Origin: an uncultured Limosilactobacillus sp.
GTDB taxonomy: Bacteria; Bacillota; Bacilli; Lactobacillales; Lactobacillaceae
Length of the DNA: 48,629 nucleotides
Reading direction: 5' to 3'
NCBI RefSeq assembly: GCF_934202705.1
Contig: NZ_CAKPYE010000013.1
Coordinates: 1-48,629, forward strand
The position numbers and the translations under genes were made by a program. Positions 17,760 to 25,558 of the stretch are shown piece after piece (the stretch's first letter is position 1; each line of letters begins with the position of its first letter). The notes under the pieces are model-generated. The model did no database searches and was not told the origin of the DNA. It was given only the letters and a program-made list of their open reading frames with translations.

Positions 17760-17789
17760 AAAAGTTCCGCAAATAATTTTGCGGAACTT
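17760..17789 (-). terminator. Terminator downstream of map
   Basis: A perfect 12 bp stem AAGTTCCGCAAA/TTTGCGGAACTT followed by TTTTTC on the minus strand. Confidence 0.85.
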
Positions 17790-17798
17790 GTTTGATGT

Positions 17799-18659
17799 TT
17801 ATTTTTCTTCAAATGGCTTGGCGACTCGCAAAGCAATCGCTGAGTAGTGTGCCAAGTCCTTCGCATATTCATCATCATACATGTACTTAGCATCCGCTTC
17901 TGGATCCTGGGAAGTTAAAATCTTCGGGCCATCATCGGTAATCACTAACGTGTGTTCGTATTGGCAAGACCAGCCACCATCGGCAGTCTTCGCCAACCAG
18001 CCATCTGGATCACTGGTATCGGCTTCCCAGGTACCAGTGTTGATCATCGGTTCAACCGTGATCGTCATGCCCTTCCGGAGACGAACCCCTTGGCCATGTT
18101 CACCATAGTGCGGCACCATTGGATCTTCATGCATGGTGGGCTGGATCCCGTGACCGACGAATTCGCGAACGTCACCATAGCCATTTTCGTCTTCAGTATA
18201 GTGCTGGATCACTGCGCCAATATCACCAATCCGGTTACCTGGTACACACTGATCAATCCCCATGTAGAGGGCCTTCTTAGTGACATCCATCAACTTCTTA
18301 ATTTCTGGCTTCACTTGTCCCACAGCGTATGACCAGCAAGAATCAGAAAAGGCACCATCCACACTAACAACGGTATCAATCTTCACCAAGTCGCCATCTT
18401 TTAAAATGAGTTTTTTCCGCGGAAAACCGTGACAAATTTCATCATTGACACTGACACAGGTTGCGTACTTGTAACCTTCAAAACCAATTTGTTCGGCTTT
18501 GGCGCCGGCCGCTTTAAAATACTTCCGCGCAAACTCTTCAATAACCCAGGATGAAATTCCGGGACGTACAATCTTTTGCAAACCGATATGCATACCAGCA
18601 AGGGCGGCACCAGCAACTTCCATCGCCCGAATTTCTCGGGGTGACTTTAGACTAATCAT
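17799..18659 (-). CDS. map: Type I methionine aminopeptidase
   Basis: 286 residues of the M24A family. It has G-I-S-S-W-V-I-E-E-F-A near residues 33-43, then N-D-E-I-C-H-G-F-P, D-G-D-L-V-K-I-D, D-G-A-F-S-D-S-C-W, G-H-G-I-Q-P-T-M-H-E and T-V-E-P-M-I, which supply the two Asp, one His and two Glu metal ligands. It is longer than the minimal 250-residue enzyme because of a C-terminal tail of about 30 residues (after T-S-Q-D-P-E-A-D-A-K), which is common in lactobacilli. It removes the initiator methionine co-translationally. GGAAG lies 11 bases before the ATG. Confidence 0.95.
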   Translation of the reverse strand: MISLKSPREIRAMEVAGAALAGMHIGLQKIVRPGISSWVIEEFARKYFKAAGAKAEQIGFEGYKYATCVSVNDEICHGFPRKKLILKDGDLVKIDTVVSVDGAFSDSCWSYAVGQVKPEIKKLMDVTKKALYMGIDQCVPGNRIGDIGAVIQHYTEDENGYGDVREFVGHGIQPTMHEDPMVPHYGEHGQGVRLRKGMTITVEPMINTGTWEADTSDPDGWLAKTADGGWSCQYEHTLVITDDGPKILTSQDPEADAKYMYDDEYAKDLAHYSAIALRVAKPFEEK

Positions 18660-18734
18660 ATTTCAACTTACTTCCTTAATTATTAAAATCTCAGTATTTA
18701 GTATAGCACTATCCGCAACGAACCGCTTTTGTGA

Positions 18735-18740
18735 TATACT
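18735..18740 (+). promoter_or_regulatory. Extended -10 promoter of the flavodoxin-gtrA operon
   Basis: TGATATACT, an extended -10 (TATACT at these positions), about 35 bases before the flavodoxin ATG; no clear -35. Confidence 0.45.
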
Positions 18741-18774
18741 AGCCCTTGCATTTAATTAAACGGAGGAATTCATA

Positions 18775-19230
18775 ATGAAAGCAGTTGTTGTGTTTGCCAC
18801 CATTACTGGAAATAATGAAGATGTCGCCGACATCGTTACCGATGCCCTCGAAAGTCATGGCGTCGAAGTCGATGAAAATGAAATGACCATGGCGGACGTC
18901 GCCGACTTTGAAGATGCGGATATCTGTGTGATCTGTCCCTACACTTATGATGAAGGCGCACTGCCTGACGAAGGGCTCGACTTCTTTGACGATCTGCAGG
19001 AAGCTGATTTAAAGGGCAAAATTTACGGGGTCGCTGGTTCTGGCGATACGGCCTACGCAGATGACTTCTGTGTGGCGGTGGATGAATTTGGCAAGGCCTT
19101 TGCAGCGGCTGGTGCGACTAAAGGAGCTGACAATGTCCACATTAACCTTGCACCCGATGAGGACGATATCAAGACTTTGGATCAATTTGTAGATCAATTA
19201 GTCCAACAGGCGGAGAACAACCATGATTAA
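18775..19230 (+). CDS. Flavodoxin
   Basis: 151 residues, strongly acidic. The FMN phosphate loop is A-T-I-T-G-N-N-E-D-V near residues 8-17 (T-x-T-G-N as in flavodoxins), with C-P-Y-T-Y-D-E-G-A near the 50s loop and G-S-G-D-T-A-Y near the 90s loop. It carries single electrons in place of ferredoxin; the partner is not identifiable here. CGGAGG precedes the ATG. Its last codons overlap the start of the gtrA-like gene by 8 bases, indicating coupled translation. Confidence 0.9.
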   Translation: MKAVVVFATITGNNEDVADIVTDALESHGVEVDENEMTMADVADFEDADICVICPYTYDEGALPDEGLDFFDDLQEADLKGKIYGVAGSGDTAYADDFCVAVDEFGKAFAAAGATKGADNVHINLAPDEDDIKTLDQFVDQLVQQAENNHD

Positions 19231-19660
19231 AGAGCTCTGGGATAAGTATAAGCAGGTCGTAGCCTACCTCTTCTGGGGCGTGGTTACCACCATCGTCAAT
19301 ATTGCTTCCTATCAATGGCTGAGTACCGGTCTGCACTGGAATTACGAAGTGGCGACCGTGATTGCGTGGTTTTTATCCGTCCTGGTTGCCTTTTTCACGA
19401 ACAAGGTGTGGGTCTTTGGTTCGCCATACACCACCTGGAAAGCCTTTTGGATTGAAATCGTCGAGTTCTTTTTCTACCGTGGTGTCACATTGCTAATGGA
19501 CATGGCATTCATGTGGTTAGCATTGAGTGTGCTCGGTATGCGGGCGCCATTAGAACAGTTAATTGCTAAGACATTAGACAACGTGGTCGTGGTGATCGCC
19601 AATTACATTTTTTCAAAATGGCTGATCTTTAAGAGTAACGAAAAAATTGAAGATAAATAA
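19223..19660 (+). CDS. GtrA-family membrane protein
   Basis: 145 residues with four membrane segments and the GtrA family marks: Y-L-F-W-G-V-V-T-T-I-V-N-I, F-F-T-N-K-V-W-V-F and the C-terminal N-Y-I-F-S-K-W-L-I-F. GtrA-like proteins are thought to help move undecaprenyl-phosphate-linked sugars across the membrane for wall or teichoic acid glycosylation. It overlaps the flavodoxin gene; the pairing with flavodoxin does not by itself suggest a shared pathway. Confidence 0.88.
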   Translation: MIKELWDKYKQVVAYLFWGVVTTIVNIASYQWLSTGLHWNYEVATVIAWFLSVLVAFFTNKVWVFGSPYTTWKAFWIEIVEFFFYRGVTLLMDMAFMWLALSVLGMRAPLEQLIAKTLDNVVVVIANYIFSKWLIFKSNEKIEDK

Positions 19661-19696
19661 GGAGTTGACGCTTGATTGCGCCAACTCCTTATTTTT
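19659..19696 (+). terminator. Bidirectional terminator between gtrA-like and 2-epimerase genes
   Basis: AAGGAGTTG arm paired with CAACTCCTT, then ATTTTT on the plus strand. The convergent epimerase gene ends at its right edge and can use it as well. Confidence 0.85.
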
Positions 19697-20807
19697 AAAA
19701 CTCACGCTTAATAATCTTCACAATTTGATCCGCCGCGTGGCCATCACCAAACAACTGACCGCCAGATGTCATCTGATTGTAGAACTTTTTATCATTTAAT
19801 AAGGCAAAGACCGCTTGCTGAATACTGGTGGGGTCAGTCCCAACAATTTTGGCGGTCCCCGCCTTAATCGCTTCCGTTCGTTCCGTATTTTGCCTTAACA
19901 ATAGGACTGGCTTGTGGAACACCGAAGCCTCTTCAACCGTCCCGGCAGAATCGGTCAAAATAAACTTACTCCGGGCGGCGGTGTTTAAAAAGTCCCCCAA
20001 ATCCATTAGGGGCATCACATGAATGCGGTCGCGGTTCGATAAAATCTTGGTAGCAACCCCAAAAGCGGCCGAATCAGTTGCCACTGGACAAATAAGTTCC
20101 AAATTAGGGTTGGTTTCGATGACATCCCGCATTGTGCGGAAGACCCGTTCCATCGGTAATCCAGTGTTTTCAATCCGCCCCATCGTGAGCAAAATAAATT
20201 CGTGATCATCAGGCAGCGAAGCTAACAGTTGACTTTGATAATGATCATCATAGTACTGGGTAACGGTATCAATAATCGTATTCCCCGTTACAAAAATCCG
20301 TTCATCCGCAATCTGTTCATTCAATAAGTTTTCCCGTGCCTGCTCAGTGGGGGCAAAAAAGACATCGCTCAACGTGTCTGTCAAGTGCCGCTGCATCTCA
20401 TCTGGGAACGGATTCATTTTATCGTACGTCCGTAATCCGGCTTCCACATGGGCAACTGGCAAACGATTGTAAAAGGCGCTGAGACTCGCAGCTAGTGTCG
20501 TAATCGTATCACCAAGGACCATCAGCATGTCAGGTTGGGCCGCACTGATTACCGTCTGAAAATTGTGCAACAACTGGCTCAATTGTTCGAGCATCCCAAT
20601 CTCACTGCTCGATTTAACGTTTAAATCAAAATCGGAATCAATACCAAAGAACCGCATTGCTTGGTGTAGCTGTTGGTACTGCTTAGAAGCAACAACAATA
20701 ATTGGCGCAAACGTTTCCGGATCCTGCTGCATTAACTTAATAATCGGCGCCATTTTAATCACTTCGGCCCGGGTGCCGAATAAAATCATAATCCGTAATT
20801 GAGCCAT
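19695..20807 (-). CDS. wecB: Non-hydrolysing UDP-N-acetylglucosamine 2-epimerase
   Basis: 370 residues, the standard size. Motifs: F-G-T-R-A-E-V-I-K-M-A-P at the N-terminus, H-V-E-A-G-L-R-T near residue 140 followed by P-F-P-D-E-M-Q-R-H, T-G-N-T-I-I-D-T-V, and T-D-S-A-G-T-V-E-E-A near 290. The usual T-D-S-G-G-I-Q-E-E-A is altered by G to A and I-Q to T-V, but the Glu pair is kept. It interconverts UDP-GlcNAc and UDP-ManNAc, probably for wall teichoic acid linkage units or exopolysaccharide. It stands alone 10 kb from the exopolysaccharide operon. GAGGAGG precedes the ATG. An equally used symbol is mnaA. Confidence 0.92.
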   Translation of the reverse strand: MAQLRIMILFGTRAEVIKMAPIIKLMQQDPETFAPIIVVASKQYQQLHQAMRFFGIDSDFDLNVKSSSEIGMLEQLSQLLHNFQTVISAAQPDMLMVLGDTITTLAASLSAFYNRLPVAHVEAGLRTYDKMNPFPDEMQRHLTDTLSDVFFAPTEQARENLLNEQIADERIFVTGNTIIDTVTQYYDDHYQSQLLASLPDDHEFILLTMGRIENTGLPMERVFRTMRDVIETNPNLELICPVATDSAAFGVATKILSNRDRIHVMPLMDLGDFLNTAARSKFILTDSAGTVEEASVFHKPVLLLRQNTERTEAIKAGTAKIVGTDPTSIQQAVFALLNDKKFYNQMTSGGQLFGDGHAADQIVKIIKREF

Positions 20808-20894
20808 GTTGTCACCTCCTCACCCTTAATAAAAAATTTCATGTTTTATTGTACCGCGAATTAGTTGATAAAACTACCTCGCCCATCAAACACC

Positions 20895-20921
20895 AAAAGG
20901 CACTTCCCAAGGAAGTGCCTT
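20895..20921 (-). terminator. Terminator after tRNA-Arg
   Basis: An 11 bp stem AAGGCACTTCC/GGAAGTGCCTT with a short T-run on the minus strand. Confidence 0.75.
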
Positions 20922-20926
20922 ATTAA

Positions 20927-20999
20927 TGGTCCCATCCGGACTCGAACCGGAATCGACCGCTTAGGAGGCGGATGTACTATCCAGTTATACTATGGGACC
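20927..20999 (-). tRNA. tRNA-Arg(CCU)
   Basis: A 73-base cloverleaf on the minus strand. Acceptor stem GGTCCCA/TGGGACC with discriminator A, D stem GTAT/GTAC, anticodon loop CTCCTAA giving anticodon CCU (reads AGG), T arm TCCGG-TTCGAGT-CCGGA. The outermost anticodon-stem pair is a U-U mismatch. The CCA end is not encoded. Confidence 0.95.
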
Positions 21000-21053
21000 A
21001 AACAAGGGAAATTATCCCATGCTTTTAAAATGAAGTAAAGATAATTTCCGGAT

Positions 21054-22364
21054 TTATTTTTGGGATTTACGGCGGTGTTTTAAGCGAATTCCCTTATTTT
21101 TCCGCTGTTTATGCCGCTTCTTCTTTTTCGGCTTGGTAAAGGTATCAAACGTCCGTTGAATCGACTTTTTTACCCCATCTGTTCGCTGATGCTGGGCCCT
21201 TTGAATCCGCTTTGCATTTTCATGGCGGACCGGTTCATTCTTAACGGTGGCATCACCAGTCTCTTCAGTTACTTGCCGGTTATCAATCGCTAATGGTTGA
21301 AGTTGATAGTCAGTAGTTTTTAACAGCTTTTTCAAGTCACGAAAGTCATGATCATCACCAAGGTTCACCACTAAGCCGGGTTCGCCTTGTCGACCAGTTC
21401 GACCAGTTCGGTGAACGTATTCCGCCACCGACTGCGGAAGTTCATAGTTCACTACCGCTGGGAGTTTTGGAATATCAATTCCTCGCGCGGCAACATCCGT
21501 GGTCAGCAGTAATTTAATCTGATGTTTGCGGAACTGGCGCATTACCTTTTCCCGCTCAGTTTGACGTTGGCGACCACCAAGGGTGGCAGACGAGACTCCC
21601 GCATGTTTCAGTCGACTTGCCGTGTAATGTAAGGTTTTAATACTCGAGAAAAAGACCAAGGCACGGAAATTTTTCGTTTTACTGAGTCGTTCTAGCATTT
21701 GCGCTTTTTGGGCCATCGTCCGCGCGTACAGCAAGCCATGTTTAACGGGTCCGCGACTATCATCTTGTTTTCGGACATCATACTTCACGACATCGCGCCC
21801 GAAAATCACATCTGCTTGCTGCAGCTGCTTAGAACTAGTGGCCGAGAAAAAGGCCAGCTGGGTACTCAGCGGGGTGCGCCGTTCAATATCTTCCACCACT
21901 GCTTGAGTATCATCCCGCAGTAAGTCATCAGCTTCATCAATCACTAACGTTTTCAGATGTTTAAGCTTCAAATGACGACTATCGAGCAGATGTAAAATCC
22001 GCCCCGGGGTCCCGACGACAATATCAGGATGCCCCTTCTTCAAGCGTTCGACTTGGCGACGAAGGTTGGCTCCGCCCGTCAGTGACTGAACTTTGATGCC
22101 AACGAGGCTCGCCCACTCGCGCATCACGCGGGCCGTTTGCAAAGCGAGTTCTTGGGACGGTTCCAAAACGACCACTTGGATCCCGGTGCCGGTTTGCACC
22201 CGCGTTAGCAAGGGCCAGGTAAAAGCTAACGTTTTTCCGGAGCCAGTCGGTGCAATCCCGATCACCGACTTGCCAGTCGCTAAGGCATCATAAACGGCTT
22301 CTTGAATGGCCGTTTGTTTCTTAAAACCACGTTTTTCAAAATGTGCTTGTATTTGCTCGTTCAA
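21054..22364 (-). CDS. DEAD-box RNA helicase (CshA/CshB type)
   Basis: 436 residues. The Q motif (F-K-K-Q-T-A-I-Q) is followed by A-P-T-G-S-G-K-T (motif I), P-S-Q-E-L-A (Ia), T-P-G-R-I (Ib), D-E-A-D (II), S-A-T (III), T-D-V-A-A-R-G-I-D (V) and H-R-T-G-R-T-G-R (VI). The C-terminal 35 residues are a dense Lys/Arg tail ending K-H-R-R-K-S-Q-K, expected to bind RNA non-specifically. Likely role: RNA unwinding in ribosome assembly or mRNA turnover. The start is a TTG behind AAAGGAG. The next gene upstream ends 12 bases before it, so the two are probably one transcript. Confidence 0.93.
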   Translation of the reverse strand: MNEQIQAHFEKRGFKKQTAIQEAVYDALATGKSVIGIAPTGSGKTLAFTWPLLTRVQTGTGIQVVVLEPSQELALQTARVMREWASLVGIKVQSLTGGANLRRQVERLKKGHPDIVVGTPGRILHLLDSRHLKLKHLKTLVIDEADDLLRDDTQAVVEDIERRTPLSTQLAFFSATSSKQLQQADVIFGRDVVKYDVRKQDDSRGPVKHGLLYARTMAQKAQMLERLSKTKNFRALVFFSSIKTLHYTASRLKHAGVSSATLGGRQRQTEREKVMRQFRKHQIKLLLTTDVAARGIDIPKLPAVVNYELPQSVAEYVHRTGRTGRQGEPGLVVNLGDDHDFRDLKKLLKTTDYQLQPLAIDNRQVTEETGDATVKNEPVRHENAKRIQRAQHQRTDGVKKSIQRTFDTFTKPKKKKRHKQRKNKGIRLKHRRKSQK

Positions 22365-22376
22365 AATAACTCCTTT

Positions 22377-23390
22377 TTAACGGTTCCGATCAGCAGGGAA
22401 CATTAAATCAGCAGATTGGCGTAAGTCAAACATGACTGAGTTAACGACCCGTGCTTCATCGAACCACTTGTGATAACGTTGCAATTGTTGTTCATCATTT
22501 GGCTGCTCAAACAGGTCGGCAAAATCATTCATTTCATCCACCATTGAGTTCGTGTAGAAGACTGGGGCCTTAATTGGTTCAGCTTGCTTTTTGCTGTTGT
22601 AGTAAGTAACTTCAGTGGTGTCAAAAATACTGTCAAAGTACAAGCTATCCTTCAACCCATATATTTCTGAACCAAGATATGAGTTTGCGGTTTTACCAAC
22701 GTTCAAGGTAACTTCAAACCCATCATAAGTTAAGATCGCTACCCCTTTACCATCAACGCCACTTTTGACCATCGTTGGGAAATAGACAACCGAGTTAGGG
22801 GTTCCAAACAGGTCAACTGCAGCATACACACCATATACTCCTAAGTCTTGTAGGGCCCCACCAGCAAATTCTTTAGTAAAAATATTCGGGTACGGCTTTT
22901 CATCGGCTAGTACCTTGTCATACCGTGATGAATACTTCATTACCGTAAAGGTAGCCCCTTGAATGGTCTTCATCGCTTTCAGTTTTGTCTTGGCTTGTTG
23001 ATAAATTCCCGTATGAAGATGCCGCGCTGCTTCAACTAACCGAGCTGTCGGGTGCGCCTTCAATAACGATTCGATTGCACTAAATTCTTCTGGATTGACG
23101 AAGGCGGGCTTTTCCAAAATAATCAACTTATCGTTTTCAATTGCTAAACGAACTTGTTCGTAATGCAAACTGTTTGGTGAAGCAATGTAGACAACGTCAA
23201 AGTCGCCTTCATCAAAGAAGTCTTCCAAACTGTCATAAAATTCAGTGGCCCCGTATGGCTTCCCAAATTGTTTGGCCCGCTCCATGGTCCGCGAATAAAC
23301 CGTGGTTAACTGATAACGACCAGTGGTTTTGGCGGCATCTAGCATCTGATCAGTAATAATGTGGGTTCCAATAATTCCGAGTTTCAACAT
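22377..23390 (-). CDS. Gfo/Idh/MocA-family oxidoreductase
   Basis: The ATG at 23390, 10 bases behind GGAG, is preferred (337 residues); an ATG two codons earlier is also possible. N-terminal Rossmann fold L-G-I-I-G-T-H-I-I, then V-Y-I-A-S-P-N-S-L-H-Y-E-Q and the E-K-P-A-F-V catalytic lysine motif of the family. The C-terminal domain has G-G-A-L-Q-D-L-G-V-Y-G-V-Y-A. It should be an NAD(P)-dependent sugar or polyol dehydrogenase; the substrate cannot be named. Spacing suggests co-transcription with the DEAD-box helicase downstream. Confidence 0.9.
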   Translation of the reverse strand: MLKLGIIGTHIITDQMLDAAKTTGRYQLTTVYSRTMERAKQFGKPYGATEFYDSLEDFFDEGDFDVVYIASPNSLHYEQVRLAIENDKLIILEKPAFVNPEEFSAIESLLKAHPTARLVEAARHLHTGIYQQAKTKLKAMKTIQGATFTVMKYSSRYDKVLADEKPYPNIFTKEFAGGALQDLGVYGVYAAVDLFGTPNSVVYFPTMVKSGVDGKGVAILTYDGFEVTLNVGKTANSYLGSEIYGLKDSLYFDSIFDTTEVTYYNSKKQAEPIKAPVFYTNSMVDEMNDFADLFEQPNDEQQLQRYHKWFDEARVVNSVMFDLRQSADLMFPADRNR

Positions 23391-23556
23391 GTTCATCAAT
23401 CTCCTTTGCAATCTTTACGATTCTATTATACAAACTATTGTGACTTTTTAACAGAAATGAAATCTTTCCTTCATATTAATCTGTGTATAATAAACCTAAC
23501 GAATTTATTTAGATCAAATGATAAAAGAAATTATTACTGTTGGGAGAGTCATATTT

Positions 23557-23934
23557 ATGAGGAAAAAAGGCATGCTATTATTCGGCGCGGGATTAATGGC
23601 TGGAATCTCAAGTTCATTCGGTTTCAGCCATTCACGTCATCATCAACAATCCGCAACGGTCTCTCCTCTGTTCTACGCTGGTACTTGGGAATACTTTGAC
23701 GAAGAACGACAGCGGACGCACATCATTACCATTGCACCGGATTTAAAATTGGGCATCGATCATCAGGACATCCCGGCCACAGTTGAACAGGTGAGCAATC
23801 ACCAATTAGTGTACTTAGATAAGTTTGGCTATCACATTACCGTCAAGGCCAACGAACAAATGCCAGTGCAAATTATTGATGAAGCGGACGAACAAGCCTA
23901 CCGCATTAGACCAGTTACTGAAAAGAAAGCATGA
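23557..23934 (+). CDS. DUF4828-type small protein with N-terminal hydrophobic segment
   Basis: 125 residues from the ATG at 23557, which is 10 bases behind GGGAG; the longer in-frame ATG at 23518 has no ribosome site. A short basic start (M-R-K-K) and a hydrophobic Gly/Ala/Leu stretch to about residue 20 suggest a membrane anchor or signal. The rest (A-G-T-W-E-Y-F-D-E-E-R and L-V-Y-L-D-K-F-G-Y-H-I-T-V) matches the DUF4828 pattern of lactobacilli, a small beta-rich domain of unknown function. It ends in its own terminator. Confidence 0.75.
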   Translation: MRKKGMLLFGAGLMAGISSSFGFSHSRHHQQSATVSPLFYAGTWEYFDEERQRTHIITIAPDLKLGIDHQDIPATVEQVSNHQLVYLDKFGYHITVKANEQMPVQIIDEADEQAYRIRPVTEKKA

Positions 23935-23954
23935 GCGTTGGCTCATGCTTTTTT
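23926..23954 (+). terminator. Terminator of the DUF4828 gene
   Basis: AAAGCATGAGC-GTTG-GCTCATGCTTT followed by TTTT; the stem begins inside the last codons. Confidence 0.85.
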
Positions 23955-24017
23955 ATTCGAGAATAATTAATTCAATGTTAAAATAGAAGTATTAACTTAT
24001 ATTTTGGGGATGAAATT

Positions 24018-24587
24018 ATGATTAAAAAACTTGCCGTCTTCTGTGGCGCCCGGCCCGGTTGTCACCAAGAATACATTGACATGGCCGCCGCCTTTGGTGA
24101 TACGATGGCTGAACACCACATTGACCTGGTATATGGTGGCGGTCGCTTTGGTCTCATGGGCACCGTTGCCAACCACGTGTTAGACCATGGTGGTCAAGCA
24201 TTCGGCGTCATTACTAAGGAACTCAAGTCTCGCGATACTAGTTTAAATCGGTTAACCGATTTAAAAGTCACCGACAATATGGATCTACGTAAAGAAGCCA
24301 TGATGGAAATGGCTGATGGGCTGGTGGCTTTACCGGGTGGTCTGGGAACCGCTGAAGAAGTAATCCAAGCCGCTTCGTGGACCGGCGTCGGTGACAACAA
24401 CAAGCCCGTGGCCTTTTTCAACTATCATCACTTCTATGACAATATGTATCAACAACTAGTGGTCATGAAAGAGGAAGGCTTCCTTGAGCCAGAATATTTG
24501 GATGCGGTCTGCTTTACGGATTCGTTTGATGAAATGATTGAATTCATGAACCGCTACCAAGCGCCACATTACCGTCAATACCATTAA
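24018..24587 (+). CDS. LOG-family (TIGR00730) nucleotide 5'-monophosphate phosphoribohydrolase
   Basis: 189 residues with the Rossmann-like LOG fold: V-F-C-G-A-R-P-G near the N-terminus, V-Y-G-G-G-R-F-G-L-M-G near residue 38, R-K-E-A-M-M-E-M-A-D near 90 and the catalytic P-G-G-L-G-T-A-E-E near 106. In plants and bacteria the family releases cytokinin bases from their ribotides; in lactic acid bacteria the natural substrate is unclear and could be another nucleoside monophosphate. The usual S-G-x G-T-M-x-E variant is replaced here by P-G-G-L-G-T, which is canonical. GGGGAT precedes the ATG. Confidence 0.9.
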   Translation: MIKKLAVFCGARPGCHQEYIDMAAAFGDTMAEHHIDLVYGGGRFGLMGTVANHVLDHGGQAFGVITKELKSRDTSLNRLTDLKVTDNMDLRKEAMMEMADGLVALPGGLGTAEEVIQAASWTGVGDNNKPVAFFNYHHFYDNMYQQLVVMKEEGFLEPEYLDAVCFTDSFDEMIEFMNRYQAPHYRQYH

Positions 24588-25492
24588 TTTAATAAATCAT
24601 GCATCGCTGCTAACTGCTCTTGAATCGCGTTAGCGGCGACTTTAATTTGTTCGGTTTCCAGCGGGTAAAGCGGCAATAATACGTAATTCCCCACGCCCTG
24701 TCGATTAATCTGCACTGGATAGCTGACGTAGCCGCCAAATTGCGGTTGATTTACCGCCACCGAGAACGCCATATTACTGTTGGTTAGGATGGCGGTAATA
24801 AGACGGCGTGTCCAGGCAACGATGCCGTTCCAATCACTGCCCAGTCCCCGAAGCGCATAATAGCCATTCAATTTAGCTTGAATCGTTAATTCATGATCAT
24901 CCAATTTTTTACCAAAAATTGGTCGGTCAATCGTGTGACCGTTCACCCGCACAGTTGACCAAGCCGTCACCAAATTACCATCGTGCTGACCATAAACGTA
25001 ACCCTCAATGTTGCGGACGCTTTGATGACTTGAACTTTGGATGGCCAATTTAAGCCGCGCCGTATCGACCACCGTACCAAGGCCGAGCGTTCGTTGAGGC
25101 GACAGCTGCCACACCTGTTGAATTAACGCGGTGATTGCTTCGTTAGGATTGGCTAAATTAATAATCACTCCCTGCGGATCAGCTTCCCGCATCCGTGGTG
25201 CAACTTGTTGGACTGCTTGAGCATTAAAGGTAATTTCGCCAAACCGGTCGGCGCGTAATTGTTGCTGATTACCAAACGCAACCACCACGACATCGGCAGC
25301 ATGTAATGCCGACCAGTCCTGAACCAAAAGTTGGGCCTGTGGCCAGCCAGCTTGTAAGTCATTTTGCAAGCCTACCGCCCGTTCATCATCTTGGTCTAAC
25401 AACACTAATTGATCAGCCTGGCGGGTCGCTAATAACTGAGCCGCTAAGGCACTACCAACTTGGCCTAAGCCAATAATTCCAATTGTGCGCAT
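24584..25492 (-). CDS. L-2-hydroxyacid dehydrogenase of the lactate/malate family (L-HicDH-like)
   Basis: 302 residues. Rossmann start I-G-I-I-G-L-G-Q-V-G-S-A-L-A, D-Q-D-D-E at the second strand end, N-L-A-N-P-N-E-A near 120, G-L-G-T-V-V-D-T-A-R-L with the substrate Arg, and G-Q-H-D-G-N with the catalytic His. The sequence resembles L-2-hydroxyisocaproate dehydrogenases more than true LDH: L-G-T-V-V-D-T-A-R replaces the S-G-T-x-L-D-S-A-R of LDH. It would reduce branched 2-oxo acids from amino-acid breakdown with NADH. AAGGAG precedes the ATG. It overlaps the convergent LOG gene by 4 bases. Confidence 0.85.
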   Translation of the reverse strand: MRTIGIIGLGQVGSALAAQLLATRQADQLVLLDQDDERAVGLQNDLQAGWPQAQLLVQDWSALHAADVVVVAFGNQQQLRADRFGEITFNAQAVQQVAPRMREADPQGVIINLANPNEAITALIQQVWQLSPQRTLGLGTVVDTARLKLAIQSSSHQSVRNIEGYVYGQHDGNLVTAWSTVRVNGHTIDRPIFGKKLDDHELTIQAKLNGYYALRGLGSDWNGIVAWTRRLITAILTNSNMAFSVAVNQPQFGGYVSYPVQINRQGVGNYVLLPLYPLETEQIKVAANAIQEQLAAMHDLLN

Positions 25493-25558
25493 GATAAAAC
25501 TCCTTTTGAGTTAAAGAGCGGTGATGATCACAAAAGGATCGAATCACCGCTCTTTACT

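Noticed and set aside
17952..18332. A 126-codon open frame on the plus strand inside map
   Set aside because: It lies antisense to a well-conserved aminopeptidase, has no ribosome site and reads like a shadow frame.
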